From: Papio anubis
Lineage: Eukaryota; Chordata; Mammalia; Primates; Cercopithecidae
Assembly: GCF_008728515.1 (NCBI RefSeq)
Contig: NW_022161757.1
Span: 1-64,000, forward strand
Length of the DNA stretch: 64,000 bases
Direction of reading: 5' to 3'
The number at the start of each line of letters is the position of its first letter. Position 1 is the stretch's first letter. Below are positions 56,080 to 64,000 of this stretch, one piece after another. The position numbers and the translations under genes were made by a program. The notes beneath the pieces were generated by a model. That model was not told where the DNA came from. It made no database searches and saw only the letters and a program-made list of their open reading frames with translations.

Positions 56080-57105
56080 TAAGTATGCATTTGTCATTAA
56101 AGGCATTTGTCACTGCCTTTAATGTCCTGTTGAAGCCCAGTAATCAAAATTTTCAACATAGTGAATGAAATTTGCAGAATCACTGCTCAGCAGCAATAAC
56201 ATTATACACAGGAAATTAGTCCAATTACAATATCTTCTGAATGATGATCTCTGTTTCCTTGTTGCTTTAGCTAGTAGCAAATCACCCAGAGTGCCTCCTT
56301 ACTGTCTATAGCATCAGTAAAAACAAACAAACAAAAAAAAACACCACTCAGGGTTTCTTCCTTCACAGAATGGAATAGGACAGATACACCACCAGGCACA
56401 GGTAGAGATCAGCTAGAGAAAATGAATCTGAAGCCAGGACCTCAAAAGGGAGCACTTGCCACCCATTCTTTAACAGTTCCCCATTTTCCTTCACCGACCC
56501 CCAGGTGGCAATCACACAAAGGAGGAAAACCCACTCCAAGCCACTGCTTCTTAGTTGCCCCGTAAGCCTGGCTTGGACAGATCCTGTGCTGGGAGCCTGG
56601 CTGATTTTATTACTGAATACAAGTTACACGTGTAAGGCACTAAATATCAGAAGAGTACAGTGTAGTAAGACAGTGATCTGGAGGTCCCTCCTGCCAATGG
56701 TGTGCGCTGCCCCTCGGGGTGAATTATGTACTGTGATGATGAACTAAACGTTCCCTTTGCAATTTCCTTGGGGATCAAAATGTATTCTGTTCTTCAGGGT
56801 TGAAAGGCAAGCCCTTTCTCACCAGCTCCACTTACTGGGTTTACCCTGATGTGTCTATTCCTCCTTCAGCGTTTGAGGCAGGTTCCCACCTAGACACAAA
56901 GAGGTAGCCATCCTTAGAGGAGAAGGAAGATTTTTTTTCTTCTTTCTTGATGTGGATGCTTACTCGAGGGAAGGAAGCTGAGCTTTAGGTTTTAGTGACC
57001 TGATTTCTTGTGTGTGTGTGTGAGATTCCTGATTTAGGTCAGGTGTGTTTTTGTTTTTGTTGTTGTTGTCATTTTATTTTCTTTAACTGTGTTTTTAAAA
57101 ACATA
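56080..57105. other. SHC4 intron, no recognised element
   Basis: No Alu or L1. The 80-codon frame at 56505-56747 has no recognisable motif. Confidence 0.4.
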
Positions 57106-57112
57106 AGGAGAA

Positions 57113-57382
57113 CTTTTTTTTTTTTTTTTGAGATGGAGTCTCGCTCTGTCGCCCAGGCTGGAGTGCAGTGGCACGATCTTGGCTCACTGCAAGCTCCGCC
57201 TCCTGGGTTCACGCCATTCTCCTGCCTCAGCCTCCCTAGAAGCTGGGACTACAAGCACCCGCCACCTCGCCCGGCTAATTTTTTGTATTTTTAGTAGAGA
57301 CGGGGTTTCACCGTGGTCTCAATCTCCTGACCTTGTGATCCGCCCGCCTCGGCCTCCCAAAGTGCTGGGATTACAGGCGTGA
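57113..57382 (-). mobile_element. Alu lacking its 5' end, with TSD
   Basis: Reversed Alu with the CACCTCGCCCGGC step. It stops at ACAGGCGTG, about 20 bases short of the Alu 5' end, and lacks about 12 bases after TTTCACCGTG. AAGGAGAACTTTTT before and AAGGAGAACATTTTT after show true insertion. Confidence 0.93.
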
Positions 57383-57399
57383 AGGAGAACATTTTTATA

Positions 57400-58850
57400 G
57401 GAGAGATTAAATAGCAGTGTCATTCTTAGCATGATCTTCACTTTCTCTCTTCTCTTGTTTCCTTTCGATAGAGTTCCAGACATTTTAAAGACAACCGTGG
57501 CTAGAAACCTTTGTTTTCCTAATGATCTTGTTTCTCTTTACTATCAGTAAAAACCTCCTCCTTTGCCCTTTTGCATTGAATATTCTATTATTAAAAATTG
57601 AGATCTGGTCCAGAATCAGTCAAGGGGATGAATGCCTGGGTGAGAATTAGTGGAGGAACAACAGTAAAAGCCACTCAAGTGGCTCCCCCAGGGACTAAAT
57701 CTGGAGTCAAGGTAGGGAAGCAAGATGAGAGCTTTGAAAGGAGTGAGATCCGGGGAATGGCTAAAGAAGTCAATGGCCTCTTGTCTTTTTATTTTCCTCT
57801 GCTCTTATTTGAGTACTTTCTGTGTTCTAAGTCTGTGGATTCAGCCCTCAAATGGTTGGCAGAAAGGTTCCTCATCAAGACAAGAATTCTGCTCTTTCTC
57901 CTTTGTTTCAAAGGCTCACTCTTAATCATGGCTCCTCCTCTATTACCAGGAATTTCACATCGCTGTCTCCCTGATATTTGGAATCTAAAGAAGGTGAGAT
58001 ATTTACAGTGAGTGAGACATCAGCCTCCAATTGTTTGTATTTGTAATGGTAATTACTCACACCAGTTTGTCAGCATTCACACCTGAATTATTCTGTTTGG
58101 TGATATGTCAATGTCTAGAGATAGCTGTGATCACACAAAATACAGTTTTTTTCTTGTGAAATCCTAACTTAGTCCATGGAAAATTTTTTTGAAAAAACAC
58201 AACAGAAGATCCCGTCCATCTCCCTCCCACCCAAATCCCCCATATGTTAACTGGATGGGAATATTTTATTTGAGTGCAGTATCCGTAGGACATCCTCTCA
58301 CCTTGACTTTAAACTGGCTCATTCAATAATGTGTGTTTCTCAAGGCCATATGGACCACTGTCTCAACAACCTCTATTTCCCACCCAATTTCCCAAATACT
58401 TCTCTTCCTTCTGATTTTTCCTTTTTTGTCATTCTCCTTTCTTCTTTCAACTGCAATGTATTTTTGATGTTCAACCACTGTTCAGGTTGTTTTGTTACCA
58501 TTTGTCTTAGATGTTATCATTAAACATTACTGTTGACTCGTTTCCACTTTTTTATTTAAATTTTTTTACATTCATAAAGTCTTTTCATTTAGCTCATAGT
58601 CCTATTTAGTTCAAGACCTAGAGTTTCAAAGAAGAGTTTCAAAGATCACCCTCTCTTTCAGCAATATGTGAGCTCCTGAGAAAAAATGTGAAAGTAATTT
58701 ATTTCCATACCAAACGTTATTTGAAACACCAAGGAATTCACCATTTAAGGAAGTCAGAGGTGAATTTCACAATATATTTTTTCTGTTCAACAAATTTTGA
58801 TTTTTGCTAATTCTTTAAAGTGAGAGATAATCTATTTTATATCTTCTGTC
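57400..58850. other. SHC4 intron, no recognised element
   Basis: The 137-codon plus-strand frame at 57598-58011 is the longest non-repeat frame in this part but shows no domain and has a generic composition. Not called. Confidence 0.4.
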
Positions 58851-58859
58851 TCTTTTATT

Positions 58860-59139
58860 TTTTTTGAGACAGAGTCTTGCTCTGTCGCCCACGCTGGAGT
58901 GCAGTGGCGTGATCTCAGCTCACTGCAAGCTCCGCCTCGTGGGTTCACTCCTGCCTCAGCCTCCCGAGTAGCTGGAACTACAGGTGCCCGCCACCACGCC
59001 CGGCTAATTTTTTGTATTTTTAGTAGAGACGGGGTTTCACTGCATTAGCCAGAATGGTCTCGATCTCCTGACCTTGTGATCCTCCCGCCTCAGCCTCCCA
59101 AAGTGTTGGGATTACAGGCGTGAGCCACTGTGCCCGGCC
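58860..59139 (-). mobile_element. AluY-type Alu
   Basis: Reversed Alu lacking about 10 bases in GGGTTCACTCCTGCCTCAGC. CTTCTGTCTCTTTTA before and CTTCTCTCTTTTTTT after form an imperfect target duplication. Confidence 0.94.
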
Positions 59140-59574
59140 CTTCTCTCTTTTTTTTTAATTTACCCTTCTTAGATGGGGTTTTTCCTTCTCCCTACTGGGT
59201 CAGGGAGTGCCAGGTCTGCTCTACACTCAAGCAGCCACAAGTCACAGCATTTCAAATTCAACAAGCCCCAGGGAAATAGTTCAGGAAGCTGGGACGGGGA
59301 CAGGATTCTGAAGCAAGGGACTGATGTTTGGCTCTGGCACTTGGAAATCAGCCTCACTGCTTTCAAGGCCCACCGTGGATGAGGTCCCCAGTCTACTGGT
59401 GGCTGGAATCTCCAGACTTCAAGTAGGACCACTTGACACCATAGGACATTTTAAAACTTGATCCTCCCCTCCAGTCAGCCTTTCCCCCTCCTGAGTTGGT
59501 GACCACTGAATGTTTTTGCATCTACTCTTGGGAGAAGATGCACACCCTCTCACACTCTTTTAAAAATTTATTTT

Positions 59575-59880
59575 AATTTTTTTTTTTTCTTTCTTTTTTT
59601 TTTTTTTAGAGATGGAGTCTTGCTCTGTTGCCCAGGCTGGAGTGCAGTGGTGTGGTCACAATTCACTGCAACTTTGACCTTCCAGGCTCAGGTGATCCTC
59701 CCACCTTGGCCTATCGCATATCTGGGACTACAGGCTTTTGCTACTCTTCTTTATTTTTGGTAGAGATGGGATTTCACTATGTTGCTCAGGCTGATCTCAA
59801 ATTCCAAAACTCAAGTGATTCTCTCACTTTGGCCTCCCAAAGTGCTGGGACTATAGGTGTGTGAGCCACCGTGCCTGACC
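59575..59880 (-). mobile_element. AluJ
   Basis: Old reversed Alu with two T runs. CCTCTCACACTCTTTTA before and CCTCTCTCACATTTTTA after mark the insertion. Confidence 0.92.
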
Positions 59881-59984
59881 TCTCTCACATTTTTATCAAA
59901 CTCCCTGCCCGAATGTTGCCACCATGGACCCATGATGTCCATGGCCATCTTCCCTCCACCTTCAGCTCTCTTCTCTCAGACACT

Positions 59985-60070
59985 TTCATGGCTGGATCCC
60001 TTACTTTATTCAGGCCCTAGCTCAAATGTCCTCTTCTTAGATAGGACTTCCTGACCACCAAATCTAAAAA
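59985..60070 (+). mobile_element. L2 fragment
   Basis: CAGGCCCTAGCTCAAATGTC followed by CTCTTCTTAGATAGGACTTC and CTGACCACC. Confidence 0.55.
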
Positions 60071-60510
60071 TAAAAGACCACCACCCTCGAGCTTCCATAA
60101 CTGCTCAGAACACAATCAGCCATGCCTGAATCATGTATAGACACATCTACAAGAAACAATATCCAGATACCATACCAGACATCTTCACCTGGCTGTGTAC
60201 ATTAGACATAAACTGAATCCTCATAGCAGAGGGGAAAAAAAGCAGTCCACCTTTTACTATTTATGAAATAATAGGGAAATATAGACTTAGAAGTTTACAG
60301 AGATTTTATTAAGTAGATAAAAATAGATAAATGCCTGGGAAAAGGGGGTATCAATTAGTACAAATAGTCTGCAGAGCCATCCAGCAATACATATCAAAAA
60401 TCTTTAAAACATTTATATTGCTCGACCTAGTGATCCTAATTCTAGAATTTGGAAATACAATCAAGATAATGTTAATCACAGCATTACTTATAATGATGAA
60501 AAGTAGAAGA

Positions 60511-60635
60511 GGCCAGGCACAGTGGATCATGCCTATAATTCTAGCACTTTGGAAGGCTGAGGTGGGAGGATCCCCTGAGCCCAGAAGTTCAAGATCAACC
60601 TGGTCAACATATTGAGACCCTGTCTCTATATAGAA
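60511..60635 (+). mobile_element. Alu left-arm piece
   Basis: GGCCAGGCACAGTGGATCAT to ACCCTGTCTCTATATAG, with no right arm, passing directly into a purine tract. Confidence 0.88.
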
Positions 60636-60708
60636 AGAAGAGGAAGAAGAAGATAAAGAAGAAGAGGAAGAAGGAGGAGGAGGAGGAGAAGGAGGAAGAG
60701 GAGGAGAG
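60632..60708. repeat. Polypurine (GAA/GGA)n tract
   Basis: About 77 bases of A and G with a single T, built of GAA, GAG and GGA units. It probably grew from the Alu A-tail. Confidence 0.92.
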
Positions 60709-61515
60709 AATATTATGCAGTCATTAAAATTTTAGAAAAACAACCCATATGTCTATTGACTGATGGGTGAATAGACAAAATGTAGTACAGACATACAATA
60801 GAGTAGTATTGAGCCCTAAAAAGGAATGAAATTCTGGCACATGCTACAACATGAGTTAATCTTGAATACATTGTGCTAAAGGAAATAAGCCAGACAGAAA
60901 AGGACAAATACTGTATGTTTCCACTTTTATAAGGTACCTAGACCAGTCAAATTCACAGACACAAAAAGTTGAACAGTGGTTGCCAGGAGCTGGGGAGGAA
61001 GAGGAAATGGGAAGTTATCAGGGTTTTGTCTTGTTTTGTTTTGAGATGGATTTTTTGCTCTTGTTGCCCATTCTGGAGTGCAATGGCGTGATCTTGGCTC
61101 ACTGCAACCTCCACCTCCCGGGTTCAAGCAATTCTCTTGCCTCAGCCTCCCAAGTAATTGGGATTACAGGTGTGTGCCACGAGGTCTGGCTATCTTTGTA
61201 TTTTTTTTAGTAGAGACGGGGTTTCACCATGTTGGTCAGGTGGCCTCGAACTCCTGACCTCAAGTGATCCATCTGCCTCCGCCTCCCAAAGTGCTGGGAT
61301 TGCAGGTGTGAGCCACCGCGCCCAGCCAGAAGTTACTGTTTAATGGGTACAGAGTTTAATGTGTACAGTTTTTCATCTTTGGGAAGATGAAAAAGTTCTG
61401 CAGATGGATGGTGTCGATAGTTGCACAACAATGTGAATGTGCTTAATGCCACTGAACTATACACTTATAAACGATTAAAATTGTAAATCTTGTTATGTAT
61501 ATTTTACCATGGTAA
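60709..61515 (+). mobile_element. L1 3' end interrupted by an Alu
   Basis: TATTATGCAGTCATTAAAAT, ATGTCTATTGACTGATGGGT, AGTGGTTGCCAGGAGCTGGG, then after the Alu ATGAAAAAGTTCTGCAGATG and CACTGAACTATACACTTATA. Confidence 0.8.
61022..61327 (-). mobile_element. AluS-type Alu
   Basis: Full-length reversed Alu within the L1. GAAGTTATC precedes it and AGAAGTTACTG follows. Confidence 0.94.
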
Positions 61516-61879
61516 AACATGCTTTAGAATCTTTAGTAACAGGAAATTGCTCAATATGGGAGACTTAGTATATAATGTTGTTCAGATTTTGTGTAAAATT
61601 CTTTGTAAGCTCATGTGTAGAAAAAAATACTGGAAAGGGATTTTAAACACAGAATGATAATAAACACACTCTTTAGGAAAGATTCTGAGTAATTTTCTCT
61701 TTCACACTTTTCTGTACTTTCCAAATCGTCTAAGTAAACATGCAATATTTTATAACTAGAAAATAAAATAAAATTTAAAAACCCACCACCGAAATCTCTA
61801 TCCTCATTTCCTGCTTTATTGTTGCAGTAAATAAGCACTTCTTCCTACCTAAAAGTATATTGCTTATTTATCTGTTTCC

Positions 61880-62055
61880 TTGCCTATAGTCTGTTTCCCC
61901 AGTAACAATGCAAATTCCATGAGGGCAGAGGCTTTGTCTTATTCACTGCTTGATCTTTAATGCTTGAAGAGTTTCAGGCACTTTTTGGGTACTCCATAAA
62001 CATTCGAGTGAAAGAGAAAGAATCAATGAATGAATGGGTGAATGAACAGAAAATT
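61880..62055 (+). mobile_element. L2 3' end
   Basis: TTCCATGAGGGCAGAGGCTT, TGTCTTATTCACTGCTTGAT and the final (GAAT)n run AATCAATGAATGAATGGGTG are the classic L2 3' end. Confidence 0.75.
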
Positions 62056-62067
62056 AGTCATCCTCAG

Positions 62068-62424
62068 TGTCTTGGTCCATTCCTGCTGCTAAAACAAAAT
62101 ACCCCAGACTGGATAATGTATAAATAATAGAAATGTATTTCTTACACTTCTTGAGGCTGAGAAGTCCAAGATCAAGGCACCAGTAGATCTGGTGTCTGAT
62201 GAAGGCTCACAATGCTTCTTAGATGGGTGCTTCTTGCTGCATCCTCACGTGGTAGAAGGTGCAAACAGCTCCCTTGCACCTCTTTTATAAGATAACTAAT
62301 CCCACTCATGAGGTCTCTGGCCAATGAATTAATCTCCTCCTAAAGGCCCTGCCTCTTAATACTTTCACACTGGGAATTAAGTTTCAATATATAAATGTTG
62401 AGGGGACATATTCAGACCATAGCT
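62068..62424 (+). mobile_element. Solo LTR, ERVL-MaLR (MST/MLT1-like)
   Basis: Starts TGTCTTGGTCCATTCCTGCT and contains CTAATCCCACTCATGAGGTC and AAAGGCCCTGCCTCTTAATA, ending CATATTCAGACCATAGCT. The 5-base duplication CTCAG occurs at 62063-62067 and 62425-62429. No internal region is present. Confidence 0.88.
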
Positions 62425-62429
62425 CTCAG

Positions 62430-62990
62430 GTTAGGACAGTGAGAATTCTTTTGTCCTGTGCCCACCTAGGGTATCAGCCCTCTTTCTCTCATCTGTAGCC
62501 TGCTCAGGATTGGAAGAAAAATTGTCTCAAGATTAAGAATCATCAAAATGGAGTAAACCCTGAAATACGTCCACCAACAGGCTAACAGTTTGGAAAGTAG
62601 TCTAGATACCATGTCATTTGAAGAGTAATTGAAGGTACTGAGAATGTGTAAGAGAAGATTTAAAGAGGAGAAGAAATGTAGCTGTTTGCAAATACTGGAA
62701 GTGTAGTCAGGTGGAACCATGAATTTATTCAATAAATATCCACTGAGCCCCTGCCATGTGCCAGTAACTGATGTAGGTACCAAGAGTACTAAACACAGGA
62801 TTATATAATATGTTTGACTCCAGAGGAAATACCAAGGATAGGTTGAGAGAGGTTTGGAAAGGCAGATTTGAATGCATCATAAGGCAGAGAGTCCAAATCA
62901 GCATTTCCTAAGGCACATTTCACGGAACCCTTGGATGTACATTTCTTTTATATGAGAAAAGGATCCTAGGCCCAATACATTTAGAAAATC
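62430..62990. other. SHC4 intron, no recognised element
   Basis: The 105-codon minus-strand frame at 62466-62783 has no motif. A short MIR/L2-like phrase, CACTGAGCCCCTGCCATGTG, occurs at 62741. Confidence 0.4.
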
Positions 62991-62999
62991 TTGAAGTAA

Positions 63000-63303
63000 G
63001 GCCATGAGCGGTGCCTCATGCCTTAATCCCAGAACTTTGGGATTCCAAGGCAGGTGGATCACCTGAGGTCAGGAGTTCAAGACCAGCCTGGTCAACATAG
63101 GGAAATCCCATCTCTACTAAAAATACAAAATTAGCTGGGCATGGTGGCATGCGCCTGTAGTCCCAGCTACTTGGGCACTACAGGAGAATTGCTTGAACCT
63201 AGGAGGCGGAGGTTGCAGTGAGCCGAGATTGCATCACTGTATTCTAGCCTGGGAGACAGAGCAAGACTCCATTTCAAAAAAAAAAAAAAGAGAGAAGAAA
63301 AAG
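63000..63303 (+). mobile_element. Alu with TSD
   Basis: Full-length Alu. AGAAAATCTTGAAGTAAG before and AGAAAATTTTGAGG after the tail are the eroded target duplication. Confidence 0.92.
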
Positions 63304-63357
63304 AAAATTTTGAGGGGTAGAGTTTTTTTCAACTACAGCAGCATAGGACTTCTCGGT

Positions 63358-63653
63358 CTTTTTTTTTTTAAGAGTCAGGGTCTTGCTGTTACCCACACAG
63401 GAGTGTAGTGGCACAATCATATCTGACTGAAGCCTTGAACTCCTGGGCTCAAGTGATCCTCCAGCCTCAGCCTCCTGAGTAGCTGGGGCTACTGGCATAT
63501 GCTAACGTGCCTGGCTATGTTCTTTTTACTTTTGTAGAGATGGAGCCTCACTATGTTGCCCCAGCTGGTCTTGAACTCCTGGTCTCAAGCAATCCTCCAA
63601 CCTCGGCCTCCTGAGTTGCAGGAATTCCAAGCGTGAGCCACTGCGCCAGGCTC
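63358..63653 (-). mobile_element. AluJ
   Basis: Old reversed full-length Alu, 55 bases from the preceding plus-strand Alu, so the two form an inverted pair. Confidence 0.92.
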
Positions 63654-64000
63654 AGAGTCTTCAATATACTATGGTATACTGTAGTCTCCTAAAGAGTGAT
63701 GTGGCTCCTTTCCCTAAATTTTTGGACCACAGGACACTTCTTTTTCTAGGCCTAGAATTTCATGAGATGAGCATTAGGGAGAGTTATTTTCTACATGACA
63801 ACATTCACCTTCAGAACAGGAGGCCTGCAAGCACGGGTCTAATGTGGCATGCCCCTGAGACACACCTTGGCACCACATCCAATGGATGCCCAAGTCTTCG
63901 TTCTGAACCATTCAGATCGACCCAGTCCTCTTACCTCATCTCCCTCACCTCACATTTTTCCAGTTGCCAGTCTGCACTCACTCCTTCTTTCCATCCTTGC
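63654..64000. other. SHC4 intron, right edge
   Basis: No recognised element or exon. Confidence 0.4.

Larger units (their letters stand above)
1..64000 (-). other. SHC4: SHC4 transcription unit, internal part
   Basis: Four minus-strand exons with consensus splice sites encode consecutive pieces of a Shc-family PTB domain, and a plus-strand EID1 gene lies between two of them. In the human genome EID1 is nested antisense in SHC4 on 15q21, so the paralogue is SHC4 rather than SHC1, SHC2 or SHC3. No other exon was found. The exon coding the start of the PTB domain should lie above 64 kb, and the exons for the end of the PTB, CH1 and SH2 below position 1. Apart from the exons and EID1, everything in the window is therefore SHC4 intron. 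That the transcript spans the whole window is inferred from the open ends of the exon series. Confidence 0.85.

Noticed and set aside
57598..58011. Plus-strand frame of 137 codons
   Set aside because: No domain, no similarity I recognise and no promoter or splice context. It lies on the antisense strand of an SHC4 intron. Probably chance.
62466..62783. 105-codon minus-strand frame as a possible SHC4 exon
   Set aside because: It does not resemble PTB, CH1, CH2 or SH2 sequence and is not bounded by splice sites.
1..64000. CRISPR arrays, operons or prokaryotic elements
   Set aside because: The sequence is primate throughout. No short-repeat and spacer arrays were seen, and the only tandem repeats are microsatellites.

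Overview
This window is primate nuclear DNA, most likely from an Old World monkey (Cercopithecidae: macaque, baboon or vervet). The Alu at 24402-24706 has the cercopithecid AluYRa pattern (a CACCTC step in the right-arm region, and CAGGCTTGAGCC where the human consensus has CAGGCGTGAGCC). Dozens of Alu copies, L1, L2, MIR, MaLR LTRs and hAT-Charlie fossils fill the rest. The six-frame open frames are almost all Alu or L1 translations.

Two real genes are visible. The window lies inside SHC4 (ShcD/RaLP, a Shc-family adaptor), which is read on the minus strand. Four consecutive PTB-domain exons can be placed to the base: 29809-29872, 22844-22963, 10609-10662 and 6323-6374. They splice in frame and match the Shc PTB fold. 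The first and last exons, the CH1 region and the SH2 domain lie outside the window, so most of the sequence is SHC4 intron. The intronless gene EID1 sits on the plus strand at 16741-17307, in the intron between the second and third of these exons. EID1 is an RB- and p300-binding inhibitor of differentiation. It has its own GC-rich promoter with a perfect NRF1 site, and a 3' UTR of about 1 kb.

Layout: 1-6.3 kb holds a TG repeat, two Alus, old L1, L2 and MIR pieces and a MADE1 hairpin (mir-548-type). From 6.3 to 12.8 kb lie two SHC4 exons, a tRNA-Thr half-gene insertion and L1/Alu debris. From 12.87 to 15.95 kb there is a long fossil Charlie3-like hAT transposon split by a solo MaLR-type LTR. 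EID1 occupies 16.5-18.4 kb. From 18.4 to 30 kb come two more SHC4 exons among Alus, MIRs and an internally deleted L1. From 30 to 46 kb is intron dense in Alu and hAT fragments. From 46.8 to 54 kb is a nearly complete but inactivated minus-strand L1. From 54 to 64 kb are more L1, MIR, L2, Alu and LTR remnants.

I found no CRISPR array, operon or undescribed multi-gene system. The most distinctive observations are small structural scars: a tailless tRNA-Thr 5'-half retropseudogene with 16-bp target-site duplications; a 57-bp insertion inside the L1 that looks copied in inverted orientation from a MIR 6.3 kb away; and a patch in an Alu that matches a hAT element 2.6 kb upstream. Repeat subfamily names come from memory of consensus sequences and should be read as approximate.
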